From assembly GCA_017465565.1 (NCBI GenBank), contig JAFTWA010000039.1, positions 1 to 64,000 on the forward strand: a DNA stretch of 64,000 nt, in the 5' to 3' direction. The translations under genes and the position numbers were made by a program. Of this stretch, positions 7,040 to 16,309 are shown one piece after another. The notes below the pieces were generated by a model that did not search any database, was not told where the DNA came from, and worked only from the letters and a program-made list of their open reading frames with translations. The DNA is from Tyzzerella sp. (GTDB taxonomy: Bacteria; Bacillota; Clostridia; Lachnospirales; Lachnospiraceae). How positions within the stretch are numbered: the stretch's first letter is position 1; each line of letters opens with the position of its first letter.

Positions 7040-8335
7040 TTATTCCGTGTCTATTGCATTTGGGTAAATCTTTTCCAATCTGTCATTGTCAAAACGTTCA
7101 TCCATAATCTTCTGCCAGCCATGTTCTGCTGGTACTCCATTTGCACGTTGTGTACTTCGAAGAAGTGCCATGCTGGATACAACCATATTGCAGCACATAA
7201 ATACGACCAGAATCCAAGTAATAGTTTTCCCTGGTTTCATTGGTACTTTTTCAATCAAGTCAGAAACCTTTGGATATAAAATTTTTATCCAAACAACTGC
7301 TGCAATTCCCCAGAAAAAGCAATACAGCAGATTGATACGTCCGCCTAAGTTAAATGGAATGTGACTGTATTCCCAGAACACTTTTCCAAATACAATTTCC
7401 GTAAATACACTGCAAACATATTCGTATGCACCGCCAAGGAATGTTCCAGTAAGGAAAAGAAAACCATCTGATTTATCACGATATTTATATAAGAGCATGG
7501 TTGCAAATGCAATCGCAAGCCCCCAAACGATACTAAAAGGTCCCCATACCACACTGCTTCTACTCATCCACACGCCAGCTGTAATACGGCAATAAACCGT
7601 TTCTGTGATATCACCCAGAAAGGCACCTATGATAAAGAGCCATACAATTTTATGAAAACCGCATCCATTTGCAAAAACAGTAGATTTTTCTTCTACAACT
7701 TCAACCTTCTTGGCTTTTGGATAAGCATTATGAATTCTATTGCTTACCTGTAAATAAATTTTCTGTCCAAAGCGTGCTGTGTAACGAGTAAACCATTGGT
7801 CTAATGCTTCCCAGCGCGAAGCATCACGGCTTCTGCCAGACAGCACAATCACTGTTGCCAGTATATCAAGTGCGAGAATAAGCAAAAGCATCCAGATAAT
7901 AATTGTACTGGCAATTTTTGGTAGTAAATGGAACAGACTAATTAATATAAGGTTGCCCCATTTCATCATAACAAATGCAAGGATACCCCAAATTGCAGAA
8001 GCAGGAAGACATACATATCCATCCAGATTCCACTTTACGTTTGAATAATCCCACCATTTTTCATGATAGATTTTTTCAATTAGATGACCTGCAATCCATT
8101 CAAATACAGTAGCTACAATTACGGAACCTATGTATAGCCAAATACCATCTAGTTCTCGACAGAAAATCGAAATAAAGATTGATGATATACCATACAATAC
8201 ACAAAAAGGTGTATTGACAACTCCTCTATTTACAAATTTCTTTTGCTTGATTGCTGCAGTAACTGTTTCTAATACCCATCCTAGAAATGATATGGTAAAA
8301 AACAGCCATAAAAATTCATAACCTGTATATAACAT
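7040..8335 (-). CDS. Tandem-domain CmpB-type putative ABC transporter permease
   Basis: A 431-residue polytopic membrane protein with two copies of the ABC_trans_CmpB (DUF1113-like) module. The first starts YEFLWLFFTISFLGWVLET and the second IVWLFIIGAFLGDITETVY. Each continues with a conserved proline/glycine loop (VNTPFCVLYG, SSVVWGPFSIVWG) and a WDYSNVKWNLDG / WEYSHIPFNLGG motif. A charged cytosolic linker (about 185-225) separates them. These proteins are annotated as putative ABC permeases, but no ATPase gene is nearby and the function is unproven. No clear SD precedes the ATG. A one-module relative lies at 37363-37785. Confidence 0.8.
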   Translation of the reverse strand: MLYTGYEFLWLFFTISFLGWVLETVTAAIKQKKFVNRGVVNTPFCVLYGISSIFISIFCRELDGIWLYIGSVIVATVFEWIAGHLIEKIYHEKWWDYSNVKWNLDGYVCLPASAIWGILAFVMMKWGNLILISLFHLLPKIASTIIIWMLLLILALDILATVIVLSGRSRDASRWEALDQWFTRYTARFGQKIYLQVSNRIHNAYPKAKKVEVVEEKSTVFANGCGFHKIVWLFIIGAFLGDITETVYCRITAGVWMSRSSVVWGPFSIVWGLAIAFATMLLYKYRDKSDGFLFLTGTFLGGAYEYVCSVFTEIVFGKVFWEYSHIPFNLGGRINLLYCFFWGIAAVVWIKILYPKVSDLIEKVPMKPGKTITWILVVFMCCNMVVSSMALLRSTQRANGVPAEHGWQKIMDERFDNDRLEKIYPNAIDTE

Positions 8336-8382
8336 TTTAATTATTTATTCCCTCGTTTGTTCTTAGTATATGATTACATATT

Positions 8383-8829
8383 TTAAAGTTTATCTGAATC
8401 TAAGACAATTGTAAATGGTCCATCATTTACCAGGCTTACTTTCATATCCGCACCAAAGCTTCCCCGCTTCACCACAGGAACACTTTCTTTACATTTTGAA
8501 ATAATATATTCATACATTTCTTCTGCCATCTGCGGAGCTCCAGATTCGATAAAGCTTGGACGATTCCCTTTCTTGCAGTTCGCATACAATGTAAACTGGG
8601 AAATTAATAAAAGAGCGCCGTTTACATCTGCCAATGATAGATTGGTTTTTCCATTTTCATCTTCAAAAATACGAAGTCCGACCATCTTCTTTACCATCTT
8701 ATCTGCAATCTCTTTCGTGTCATCCTGTCCAACACCGATTAAAACCATAAATCCTTTTTCAATTTGTCCAATTATTTCTCCGTCAACTTTTACAGAAGCC
8801 TCAGAAACGCGTTGAATTACAAATTTCAT
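8383..8829 (-). CDS. dtd: D-aminoacyl-tRNA deacylase
   Basis: A 148-residue DTD that hydrolyses D-aminoacyl (and Gly-Ala mischarged) tRNA to protect translation. The full family signature is present: [18 protein letters not shown] at the start, the active-site SQFTLYA stretch, KGNRPSF, and near the C-terminus [10 protein letters not shown]. That last motif is the cross-subunit Gly-cisPro motif, with Phe where most homologues have Val. SD AAAAGGAG is present. Spacing is 16 bases to the SGNH hydrolase gene upstream and 47 to the CmpB-like gene downstream, so all are probably one transcript. Confidence 0.95.
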   Translation of the reverse strand: MKFVIQRVSEASVKVDGEIIGQIEKGFMVLIGVGQDDTKEIADKMVKKMVGLRIFEDENGKTNLSLADVNGALLLISQFTLYANCKKGNRPSFIESGAPQMAEEMYEYIISKCKESVPVVKRGSFGADMKVSLVNDGPFTIVLDSDKL

Positions 8830-8845
8830 ATCTTTACAACTCCTT

Positions 8846-9802
8846 TTATAAATATTTTTGCAGTTTCGAAATTAAGTTCAATGCATAGATACCAAAGCCT
8901 TTTGTATCTGGATGTAAATATTCATCAGAATAAAAAGCTGGAAGATGTGGTGTCAAGGTCTCTCCATCAATTAAAGTCATACCGTGGTTTTTGATTTCTT
9001 CTTTGACATATGTTGTACATGCTTCAAAGCTTCCCATAGAGACTTTATTTTGAGAGTCTGCCCGCCAGATTGGGGAAATACCAAATAATTTTTTATTACT
9101 ATATCTTGCAACTAATTGATCAAGATATTTACAGCAGTGTTCTCTTCCTTCTTCGAGCGTTTTATAACGACCCCAGTCATTTGTGCCGTATGCTACAATT
9201 ACAATATCTGGCTCGAATTCAATTGCCTCATCAAAGGTAGTCATGTGGTACATGGAACCACCTATTCCCTGGATGACGCTTTCAGCATTAAAAAAACGGG
9301 ATACATGATTTGCATAAGAAAGTGAATCCCATGTAGATTCCCATCCCTGTGTAATGGAATCGCCAATAAAGAGCATTTTACAGTCAAATTTATGTGGTAT
9401 GAGAGTCGCACCATCAGAAATCTCAACCAATTCTAAGGTTCCAGGGTCATCATGACCTGGCAGGTAAAGCGTAATACGATGTTCTTTTTCATCTAGTTCT
9501 ATTGTTTTGCACTTATCATCTTCAAAGTCACTTTTAAAATAAGCATATGTAAGAACGTTATCGATATAGATTTCATAGTTTGATACAGTTCTTGAAATAA
9601 ATTTAAAATATTTTGAATTTGTATGAAAATCTAATCTAACACCGGTTGTGGCTTCTGAGCGTTCACCTAAAATTTGGTCCACCTTATACCATGCTTCCAC
9701 TTGTTTTGCAGTACATTTTGCAAAACGAAATGCACCGTCCTCTTCCCACACATTTAATGCGCCTACAGTAATATTTCTAATTTGTTCTAATGTTAATTTC
9801 AT
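8846..9802 (-). CDS. SGNH/GDSL hydrolase (carbohydrate-esterase-like)
   Basis: A 318-residue cytoplasmic esterase with an N-terminal beta-rich domain (about 1-135) and a C-terminal SGNH hydrolase domain. Block I is [11 protein letters not shown] with nucleophile S149, the block II glycine is in [10 protein letters not shown], block III is AYGTNDWG (N208), and block [10 protein letters not shown], gives Asp and His. The two-domain layout resembles family-2-like acetyl-xylan esterases, but no signal peptide is present and the substrate is unknown. GAGG precedes the ATG. A minus-strand -10 (TAAAAT, 9844-9839) with a weak -35 (TTTAAA) 17 bases away may drive the operon. Confidence 0.85.
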   Translation of the reverse strand: MKLTLEQIRNITVGALNVWEEDGAFRFAKCTAKQVEAWYKVDQILGERSEATTGVRLDFHTNSKYFKFISRTVSNYEIYIDNVLTYAYFKSDFEDDKCKTIELDEKEHRITLYLPGHDDPGTLELVEISDGATLIPHKFDCKMLFIGDSITQGWESTWDSLSYANHVSRFFNAESVIQGIGGSMYHMTTFDEAIEFEPDIVIVAYGTNDWGRYKTLEEGREHCCKYLDQLVARYSNKKLFGISPIWRADSQNKVSMGSFEACTTYVKEEIKNHGMTLIDGETLTPHLPAFYSDEYLHPDTKGFGIYALNLISKLQKYL

Positions 9803-9855
9803 AATCTAGTCCTCTTTCGCAATTTATTCTATTTAATTATTTTACCATAGGAAAC

Positions 9856-9884
9856 TTGTTTTTTAAAGTAAAATAAGATACTAT
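9856..9884 (+). promoter_or_regulatory. ttcA promoter
   Basis: TTGTTT (9856-9861), 17 bases, TACTAT (9879-9884), 38 bases before the ttcA ATG. It overlaps the putative divergent promoter of the SGNH hydrolase gene. Confidence 0.6.
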
Positions 9885-9921
9885 AAGCAAAGACAAGCAG
9901 ATTAAGAAAGGATTTACATAG

Positions 9922-10656
9922 ATGAAATTACAACAATTATTAAGTTACACGCGAAAAGCAGTGGATGAATATCAGATGATTGAAGAAGGCGACCATATTG
10001 CAGTTGGGATTTCCGGTGGAAAGGACAGTCTTACACTTCTCTATGCCCTGCACGGCTTAAAACGCTTTTATCCGAAGAAATTTGAGCTTAGTGCAATAAC
10101 AGTTGACCTTGGCTATGAAAAGTTCGATACAGAGCCATTAAGGAGGCTCTGCGAGGAATTAGAGGTTCCATATAAGGTTGTAAAGACAGAGATTGCACAT
10201 ATTCTGTTTGAAGAACGTAAAGAAAGCAATCCATGTTCCCTCTGTGCAAAGATGCGGAAAGGTGCTTTAAACGATGCAGTGAAGGAAATGGGATGCAATA
10301 AGGTCGCATACGCACACCATAAAGACGATATTATTGAAACCATGCTGCTCTCTCTCATTTTTGAAGGAAGATTCCATTCATTTTCCCCAAAAACATATCT
10401 CGACCGCATGGATTTGACTGTTATTCGTCCGATGATGTATGTAGATGAGATGGATGTGATTGGTTTTCAGCACAAATATAATTTACCGGTGCAAAAAAGC
10501 CGCTGTCCAATCGATGGATATACCAAGCGTGAAGATGCAAAGAATCTGGTAAAACAGTTAAATCAAGAGTATCCTGGTGCACGAAATAGAATGTTTACAG
10601 CTATTTTGAACGGAAATATTTCTGGATGGCCGGAAAGAATTCCCCATAAACGTTAA
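9922..10656 (+). CDS. ttcA: TtcA-family tRNA 2-thiolation protein
   Basis: A 244-residue PP-loop ATPase that adenylates and thiolates a tRNA cytidine (2-thio-C32 in E. coli TtcA). The PP-loop SGGKDS is at 31-36. The cluster/active-site pair C105xxC108 (NPCSLCAKM) and a third cysteine in SRCPIDGYT (about 195) give the three Cys that bind the Fe-S cluster in TtcA. AYAHHKDDIIETMLL and FSPKTYLDR are family motifs. SD GAAAGGAT is good. It is monocistronic: own promoter upstream, terminator immediately downstream. Substrate tRNA position is taken from the family. Confidence 0.88.
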   Translation: MKLQQLLSYTRKAVDEYQMIEEGDHIAVGISGGKDSLTLLYALHGLKRFYPKKFELSAITVDLGYEKFDTEPLRRLCEELEVPYKVVKTEIAHILFEERKESNPCSLCAKMRKGALNDAVKEMGCNKVAYAHHKDDIIETMLLSLIFEGRFHSFSPKTYLDRMDLTVIRPMMYVDEMDVIGFQHKYNLPVQKSRCPIDGYTKREDAKNLVKQLNQEYPGARNRMFTAILNGNISGWPERIPHKR

Positions 10657-10661
10657 AAAAG

Positions 10662-10688
10662 ACCTCCCAGTAATGGGAGGTTTCCTTA
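10662..10688. terminator. Terminator between ttcA and the cytidylate-kinase-like gene
   Basis: Perfect stem ACCTCCCA (10662-10669) / TGGGAGGT (10674-10681) with a GTAA tetraloop, flanked by A-run and T-rich sequence. It serves ttcA and probably the convergent minus-strand gene ending at 10696. Confidence 0.88.
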
Positions 10689-10695
10689 TGTTTTA

Positions 10696-11340
10696 TTATA
10701 ATTTTGGATTATCAATGCCCTGTCTTAATTTTATGTAATCTAAGATTGCTTTTACAGAACCTTCAATTCCAAGCTTTGCACTGTTGAGGCAAAGATCATA
10801 GCTTGTTGCATCGCCCCACTCTTTATTGGTGTAATAATTATAATAGCTTGCACGCTTTTTGTCAGCCTTTGTAATTACATCCTTTGCTTTTGCGTCTGTC
10901 ATATCATACATTCTTGCAATTCTGCGAATACGTTTGTCCAAATCTGCATAGATAAAAATGTTAATTACATTATCATACTCTTCCAATGCATAATCCGCAC
11001 AACGTCCTACCATGACACATGAACCTTCTTCTGCAATCTTTTTAATTGCATCAAATTGTGCCAGAAATACTTTATGGTTAATTGGCATGTCAGCATAAGT
11101 TCCTGATGAATATCCGAGTGAATAGGTATCCATTACTAATGAATAAAGAAAACTGTTTGTAGGCTTTTCATCATGTGTTTCGAAAAGCTCTTCACAGAGA
11201 CCACTCTCTTTCGCTGCTCTCTTTAACATTTCTTTATCATATAATTTTACACCTAATTCTTTTGCTAAAGCTTCGCCGATGTCATGTCCGCCACTACCAT
11301 ACTGTCTTCCGATTGTAATAATTGTCTTATTTTCACTCAT
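10696..11340 (-). CDS. Cytidylate-kinase-like family protein
   Basis: A 214-residue P-loop kinase of the cytidylate-kinase-like (AAA_26) family. It opens with IITIGRQYGSGGHDIGEALA, where the phosphate loop is RQYGSGG, followed by LYDKEMLKRAA. A tRNA/nucleotide-kinase-like VMVGRCADYAL motif and RIRRIARMYDM lid arginines are also present. Such paralogues coexist with canonical Cmk and their substrate is unproven. I chose the ATG at 11340: AAGGAG (11351-11355 region) is 10 bases upstream, while the alternative GTG at 11349 sits against that SD. Own promoter at 11386-11414. Confidence 0.82.
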   Translation of the reverse strand: MSENKTIITIGRQYGSGGHDIGEALAKELGVKLYDKEMLKRAAKESGLCEELFETHDEKPTNSFLYSLVMDTYSLGYSSGTYADMPINHKVFLAQFDAIKKIAEEGSCVMVGRCADYALEEYDNVINIFIYADLDKRIRRIARMYDMTDAKAKDVITKADKKRASYYNYYTNKEWGDATSYDLCLNSAKLGIEGSVKAILDYIKLRQGIDNPKL

Positions 11341-11385
11341 ATCAGTCACACTCCTTTAAGCCATTACATTCTTAAATACATAATT

Positions 11386-11414
11386 ATTATACAACAATTC
11401 ATCTAAAATGTATA
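11386..11414 (-). promoter_or_regulatory. Promoter of the cytidylate-kinase-like gene
   Basis: Minus-strand TATACA (11414-11409), 17 bases, TATAAT (11391-11386), about 45 bases before the ATG. Perfect -10; the -35 matches 4/6. Confidence 0.55.
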
Positions 11415-11456
11415 TCATTTTTGAAAAATTTATATAATTCCGAAAATATTTCGAAT

Positions 11457-12368
11457 TTATTTATCTAATTTCTGTAATAATGAAACAAAGTACTCTGGCA
11501 ACGGAGCATCTGCTTCTATATATTCCCCAGTACGCGGATGCGTGATACCAATAATCTTCGCATGAAGGGTTTGCCCCTGAAGCTTAAATGGACATTTTGC
11601 CGGTCCATAGACCTCATCGCCGAGTAACGGATGGTGGAGACTTGCCATATGAACACGAATCTGATGGGTTCTGCCGGTTTCTAACTGACATTCAATATAA
11701 GTATAATTTTTAAAACGTTTTAGAACCTTGTAATGTGTTACTGCTTCTTTCCCATTTTTGTGATTGATGCTCATTTTCTTGCGGTCAATTGGATGGCGGC
11801 CGATTGGAGCATCGACAGTGCCTTCATCCTCTTTTAAAACACCGTGCACAATCGCATGATAGACACGACGGATGGAGTGGACTTTTAACTGCTCTGCAAT
11901 ATCATTGTGGGTAAAATCGTTTTTACAAACTAATAGTGAACCAGTTGTATCCATATCAATGCGGTGGACGATTCCCGGCCGCATAACACCATTAATCCCA
12001 GATAAATCATCCTTGCAGTAATGCATCAACGCATTTACAAGTGTGCCAGAATAATGTCCAGCGGATGGATGCACCACCATACCCTTCGGTTTGTTTACAA
12101 TAAGCAGATCAGAGTCCTCATATAAGATATCCAAAGGAATATCCTCAGCAAGAATATCAGGTTCTTTTAGTTCAGGCTCTTCCAATATAAGAACATCACC
12201 GGAACCAAGCTTATAATTGGATTTTACAGCCTTGCCGTTCACAGTGATTTGCTCTTCCTTTATTAATTTTTGTATATAGGATCTGGATATCTCTGGAAGT
12301 GCTTCAGAAAGAAATTTATCAATGCGGGTTCCCGCCTGTTCTTCCAGAATATCAAATTGTCTAGTCAT
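11457..12368 (-). CDS. rluD: RluD-type 23S rRNA pseudouridine synthase
   Basis: A 303-residue RluA-family enzyme. An N-terminal S4 RNA-binding domain (about 14-75, RIDKFLSEALPEISRS) precedes the catalytic domain. The catalytic Asp is D138 in the motif HRIDMDTTG (usually HRLDKDTSG), with KPKGMVVHPS upstream and ETGRTHQIRVH downstream. Domain layout and length fit RluD (U1911/1915/1917 in E. coli), but the exact target is inferred. AGGAG precedes the ATG. It is 5 bases after lspA, the classic lspA-rluD pair, and last in the operon that runs from the radical SAM gene. Confidence 0.9.
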   Translation of the reverse strand: MTRQFDILEEQAGTRIDKFLSEALPEISRSYIQKLIKEEQITVNGKAVKSNYKLGSGDVLILEEPELKEPDILAEDIPLDILYEDSDLLIVNKPKGMVVHPSAGHYSGTLVNALMHYCKDDLSGINGVMRPGIVHRIDMDTTGSLLVCKNDFTHNDIAEQLKVHSIRRVYHAIVHGVLKEDEGTVDAPIGRHPIDRKKMSINHKNGKEAVTHYKVLKRFKNYTYIECQLETGRTHQIRVHMASLHHPLLGDEVYGPAKCPFKLQGQTLHAKIIGITHPRTGEYIEADAPLPEYFVSLLQKLDK

Positions 12369-12373
12369 GAAAC

Positions 12374-12886
12374 TTACTCCTGTTTCTCCTTTTTCTTAAA
12401 CATCACTGCTTTGGCCAGTGCATCGATATCTTCATCTTTATAATAGAACAATAATAAAATAATCAAGCCAAATGTAGCAACGGTTGCAAAAATGTCTGCA
12501 ACATTAAAAATTGGGAAATCAATTAATTTAAAGTAGAAAAAATCAACTACATATTGCAAACGAATACGGTCAATCATATTTCCAACCGCTCCTGCTACAA
12601 TCGAAACCATACAAATGCGCAGAGGCAGATAAAATTTTTTACGAGGCATACGAATGTAAATAAATGCCACAACAACAAGTGTTATAATACCGGTAATAAA
12701 GAAAAAGGTCTGCTGATTTTGCAGAATACCAAACGCAGCACCTCTGTTTTCTAGATATTGTAATTCAAACACTCCTTCAATGATGGGGATTGGTCCGTCT
12801 TGTAAATGCATAATTGCAAGCGATTTCGTGTATTGATCCAATGCAACTCCAAGAATTATTGCAATGATGGCAATCATATAACTCAT
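12374..12886 (-). CDS. lspA: Lipoprotein signal peptidase II
   Basis: A 170-residue four-helix membrane aspartyl protease that removes signal peptides from diacylglyceryl-modified prolipoproteins, such as the PdaA-like lipoprotein in this window. The first helix carries the conserved DQYTK. The NRGAAFGIL motif follows. The catalytic aspartates are D106 (VGNMIDRI) and D131 (FNVADIF). A cytosolic charged tail (KAVMFKKKEKQE) ends the protein. SD GAAAGGAAC is good. It lies between ylmH and rluD in a division/lipoprotein operon. Confidence 0.96.
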   Translation of the reverse strand: MSYMIAIIAIILGVALDQYTKSLAIMHLQDGPIPIIEGVFELQYLENRGAAFGILQNQQTFFFITGIITLVVVAFIYIRMPRKKFYLPLRICMVSIVAGAVGNMIDRIRLQYVVDFFYFKLIDFPIFNVADIFATVATFGLIILLLFYYKDEDIDALAKAVMFKKKEKQE

Positions 12887-12903
12887 AAAAATAGTTCCTT
12901 TCG

Positions 12904-13659
12904 TTAAATATATAAATGCAGCGTTACATAGTAACGACCTTTTTTCGTTTGAGACAAGGTCTCTTTATACTGGAATCTGCCGAGTCCGCGTACAGATACA
13001 ATATCGTTTTCTTTGATTTGATATCCATTTGAAGTGATTAGCTTTCCATTTACAAATACTTTTGCATTCTCAATGTAGGCGACCAGCTTGCTTCGAGATG
13101 AAGCAAACGCAAGGGAAAGCAGACTGTCTAAGCGTAAGGAAGAAACAGTCCCCTTTACTTCTTTCACATTTGGTGTGTACGGGATATCTTCCATGTCTTC
13201 TACAGAAACCATAACGGAGGTATGCCTGATTCGTGTTACCTCTTCCAACATAAATGCTTCCAAAGATTTGTGGACAAAAACAATCGCATAGTCATCCTGT
13301 ACTAAAATATCACCAATCTTACTGCGGTCTATTCCAAGATTCAGAATCGAACCGAGATAGTCTCTGTGGGAAAGCTTTTCAGAGAATTTCTTTTGTAGTG
13401 GCTCAATTTTTAAAACTGAAATTGGATAAATATGCTCATAACAAAGAGCATCAGGTAGAAATGCAACCATCTGACGCTCTGAAAAGTCATATCCACCAAA
13501 AGTTTGATAGCAACAATCAAATTCGTGCTTCGGTGTGGTATGAAGAATATTTAATTCATTCAAATTCAAAAAATCCGAATATGTAACAATACCTCTTTGA
13601 TAAGACAGCCTGGAAAGCTCTATCAATCTCTTTTGTAACATAAGTTCTTCTTTTTGCAT
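12904..13659 (-). CDS. ylmH: YlmH-type S4-domain RNA-binding protein
   Basis: A 251-residue RNA-binding protein. An N-terminal region (RLIELSRLSYQRGIVTYSDFLNLNE) precedes a central domain with HRDYLGSILNLGIDRSKIGDI (seen as HRDYLGSILNLG), and a C-terminal S4 domain (about 180-240) contains LRLDSLLSLAFASSRSK. YlmH is part of the conserved ylm cluster next to sepF in Firmicutes. B. subtilis YlmH has been linked to rescue of stalled ribosomes; that role here is by homology. The weak SD is AGGAT. It starts 9 bases after sepF. Confidence 0.9.
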   Translation of the reverse strand: MQKEELMLQKRLIELSRLSYQRGIVTYSDFLNLNELNILHTTPKHEFDCCYQTFGGYDFSERQMVAFLPDALCYEHIYPISVLKIEPLQKKFSEKLSHRDYLGSILNLGIDRSKIGDILVQDDYAIVFVHKSLEAFMLEEVTRIRHTSVMVSVEDMEDIPYTPNVKEVKGTVSSLRLDSLLSLAFASSRSKLVAYIENAKVFVNGKLITSNGYQIKENDIVSVRGLGRFQYKETLSQTKKGRYYVTLHLYI

Positions 13660-13668
13660 AGATTCATC

Positions 13669-14190
13669 CTAGTATCTTGTTTTGATTGATGGTACGTCAA
13701 AAGATGAATTTAGTAAATCCTGTAAATCACCAGAAATATCTACGTTCGTAGGTGTTACAAGGAAAATATAATTTGAAATCTTTTGAAGATTACCACTGAT
13801 TGCAAATGTAGCACCTGATGTAAAGTCGATAATTCTCTGTGCAACTTCCAGATCAAGACCTTCTAAATTCAAAATAACAGTACGTCCACTTAATAAAGTT
13901 TCTGTAATCTCTCTCGCTTCATCCACAGCAGTTGGTTTAATTACACATACTTCCATAGCTGCACCTCTTCTTACAGGCTGACGCATTGGCGTGATTTTAT
14001 TATTTGCTGATTTTTTCTCTTCAAAATATTCATCATCGTCTTCGTCATCCAAATCATGTTTTTTATTTCTTTTGAAAAAGCTTTTCTTTGGAGTATCCTC
14101 AAAATCATCCTCTTCATCAAAAAAATCATCTTCATAATCATCATCGTCACTAAGTCTCATAATATCTAAAAACTTGTCTAATACACCCAT
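13669..14190 (-). CDS. sepF: Cell division protein SepF
   Basis: A 173-residue FtsZ-interacting membrane anchor. The N-terminal amphipathic helix MGVLDKFLDIMRL targets the membrane. It is followed by a long, very acidic linker (Asp/Glu-rich, about 15-60) and the globular beta-alpha domain (about 78-165), with VCVIKPTAVDEAREITETLL and NLEGLDLEVAQRIIDFTSG as family motifs. It polymerises into rings that align FtsZ filaments. It sits between yggS and ylmH, the standard Gram-positive arrangement, and together with minD/minE it gives the window two division-site components. Confidence 0.95.
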   Translation of the reverse strand: MGVLDKFLDIMRLSDDDDYEDDFFDEEDDFEDTPKKSFFKRNKKHDLDDEDDDEYFEEKKSANNKITPMRQPVRRGAAMEVCVIKPTAVDEAREITETLLSGRTVILNLEGLDLEVAQRIIDFTSGATFAISGNLQKISNYIFLVTPTNVDISGDLQDLLNSSFDVPSIKTRY

Positions 14191-14215
14191 TATTTACACT
14201 CCTGTTCTAATATAT

Positions 14216-14908
14216 CTATATTTGGTAATTTCTTTCGCCGAAAATTGCGGTTCCAACCCGAACAATAGTTGCTCCCTCTTCGATTGCAATCTCAAAGTCA
14301 TTTGTCATGCCCATGGAAAGAATACCGACACTAACATTATCAATGTTTTTGCCTGCTATGTCAACAGATAATTTGCGAAGCTGCGCAAAAACTGTTCGAT
14401 TTTCTTCTGGATTTTCCACAAATGGTGCGATTGTCATGAGTCCCTTTATATGTACATGTGGAAATGTGGCAATTGTCTCAATCATTGGAAGAACATCTTC
14501 TACTTTTAAGCCAAACTTGCTATCCTCTTCTGCAACGTTTACTTCGATTAAAACATCTACATCTAACCCTCTCTTTGCAGCTTCCTGCTCGATGGCTTCA
14601 GCAAGGCGAACCGAATCAACAGAATGTATCAAGGCCGCTTTGTCAATCACAGCCTTAACCTTATTTCGCTGTAAATGCCCAATCATGTGCCAATTTATGT
14701 CCGAAGGCAGTTTGGAAAACTTGTCCACAAGCTCTTGCACTTTGTTTTCACCAAAATTGCGGATTCCACAATCATAAACCTCTTCTAACATGGAAACAGG
14801 CTTTGTCTTGCTTACAGCAATCAGTGTTACCTCTTCTCTCCTTCGTCCTGCTCTTTTACATGCTTCTTCTATCTTCTGTTCTACTTCTATTAAATTCTCT
14901 TTCAGCAT
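14216..14908 (-). CDS. yggS: YggS-family pyridoxal-phosphate homeostasis protein
   Basis: A 230-residue single-domain TIM-barrel PLP-binding protein (PLPBP/YlmE). The PLP lysine is K34 in LIAVSKTKP. The motifs NFGENKVQEL, WHMIGHLQRNK, HSVDS, VNVAEEDSKFGL, GLMTIAP and LSMGMTNDFEIAIEEGAT(I)VRVG (as shorter blocks) are all typical. It has no known catalytic activity and buffers PLP and amino-acid pools. It is 25 bases upstream of sepF, matching the ylmE-ylmF(sepF)-ylmH order. Confidence 0.95.
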   Translation of the reverse strand: MLKENLIEVEQKIEEACKRAGRRREEVTLIAVSKTKPVSMLEEVYDCGIRNFGENKVQELVDKFSKLPSDINWHMIGHLQRNKVKAVIDKAALIHSVDSVRLAEAIEQEAAKRGLDVDVLIEVNVAEEDSKFGLKVEDVLPMIETIATFPHVHIKGLMTIAPFVENPEENRTVFAQLRKLSVDIAGKNIDNVSVGILSMGMTNDFEIAIEEGATIVRVGTAIFGERNYQI

Positions 14909-14920
14909 ACGAAACTCCTC

Positions 14921-16309
14921 CTAAAATACAACATCATTTTCGTTAATTGTCTCAGCATCTAAGGCGATATGGTCATAATTCGAAAGACCAAAGTCATTTC
15001 CTTCTTCAATGATGTAATAATCATCACTCTCACATAAGATTTCTATCTGTTTAAATACTGCATAGCCTTTGTTTATACAATAAACACCCTTTAACGAACG
15101 AATTTCCTTTAAAGGATATTCTTCAGCAGAATCCGGTTTTAATAAAACAGCGCCTTCTTCAAAAACGTTAGGGTCAAGATAAATCATATCCTCCTCTTCA
15201 TAATAAACGGTTACAGAAAAGAATTGTGTGATGGTATTTCCATCCTCATTTTTTCCTTGAAGGAGCACACCTTCATCGCTGCTATTTCCACCCTGTGTCA
15301 GATAAGATTTTGGTACTATATAGAAATCCTTTGATGTTTCAGCAGATTTTGGAATCTTAAGTCCTGTCTCATCTTCTAAAACTAATTCAATATCGAGATA
15401 TCTGTCATTGATATAGCGAATCATGGAATTATGAAAATACAGAATAGCAATATGCTTACCGTTCTTCTCTTGAAGCTCTAAATTAGCACGGAGTTCCTGA
15501 TTATCTTTTTTGAAATTAATTTTTACAGTGCTTTTCCCGACAAGGGTTTCTGCAGTTTCCTCTGAAATTTCAAACATCAAACTCCATTTATCATCAGTTA
15601 CTAATTTGTAAATTGGGTCACCGCTGGAAATGGATGTGTTATTTAAAAACTCAGTCTTTTTATAGTTTCCTTTTGAAAGCTGGCCGATTGTAACTGTTTC
15701 CGGTGTAATAGCTTCCATTCCATCCATTGAAAATACGATAATACCATCATCAGCTGCAGATTTCAATGTTACACCAGAATAATTGCCGCTTGTTAAAAGC
15801 TGATTTAATTGTGATAATTTACTGTGGCTTGTATATTCATCCAGTGAGCCCTGCAATTCGTTTTTAAATTGATAAACGGAAGTATAATCAGCCTCATGAA
15901 AGTTTTCATTAAAACTTTGTATTTTAGTCATCAAGGCTTTTTCTTCATCTTTCGTCAGCGTTGCTTCTGTATCTGTTGCCACCTGGTCAAAATTTAATTC
16001 CTGACTTGATAACGTGTAAACGTCCGTTCCAACACGCACTTTACTATTGTCTTCTACATAATAATTAATATATCCAGCTGCATCTGCATAGACAATGACC
16101 TCGCTGCGAAGGGCCAACGCTGTGTAGGCATTATCCTTCAGAATGGAGCCTTGTCTCACTTCGTATGCAGTTACATGCGGCGCAGTAATATACATAATAA
16201 TTGTTGCAATCAAATAAATAAAAATGATTCCAAATACTACGATCCCAATATTCATATGCCGCGGTTTTCTATATTTTAGAATATTTGATTCTCGTTTTTC
16301 AGATTTCAT
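14921..16309 (-). CDS. HlyD-like membrane-anchored protein
   Basis: A 462-residue protein with a basic N-terminus (KYRKPRHMNIG), one transmembrane helix (about 20-45) and a large extracytoplasmic region. The segment VRQGSILKDNAYTALALRSE followed by AGYINYYVEDNSKVRVGTDV resembles the biotinyl-lipoyl/HlyD half-motif of membrane-fusion adaptors. No transporter gene is nearby, and such proteins recur between the radical SAM gene and yggS in related Clostridia. Real function unknown; a cell-envelope or division role is inferred from its place in the sepF operon. Its ATG overlaps the upstream stop by 4 bases, so translation is probably coupled. Confidence 0.6.
   Translation of the reverse strand: MKSEKRESNILKYRKPRHMNIGIVVFGIIFIYLIATIIMYITAPHVTAYEVRQGSILKDNAYTALALRSEVIVYADAAGYINYYVEDNSKVRVGTDVYTLSSQELNFDQVATDTEATLTKDEEKALMTKIQSFNENFHEADYTSVYQFKNELQGSLDEYTSHSKLSQLNQLLTSGNYSGVTLKSAADDGIIVFSMDGMEAITPETVTIGQLSKGNYKKTEFLNNTSISSGDPIYKLVTDDKWSLMFEISEETAETLVGKSTVKINFKKDNQELRANLELQEKNGKHIAILYFHNSMIRYINDRYLDIELVLEDETGLKIPKSAETSKDFYIVPKSYLTQGGNSSDEGVLLQGKNEDGNTITQFFSVTVYYEEEDMIYLDPNVFEEGAVLLKPDSAEEYPLKEIRSLKGVYCINKGYAVFKQIEILCESDDYYIIEEGNDFGLSNYDHIALDAETINENDVVF

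Noticed and set aside
14307-14777. 156-codon open frame on the plus strand
   Set aside because: Antisense to yggS; Ser/Thr-rich and without an SD.
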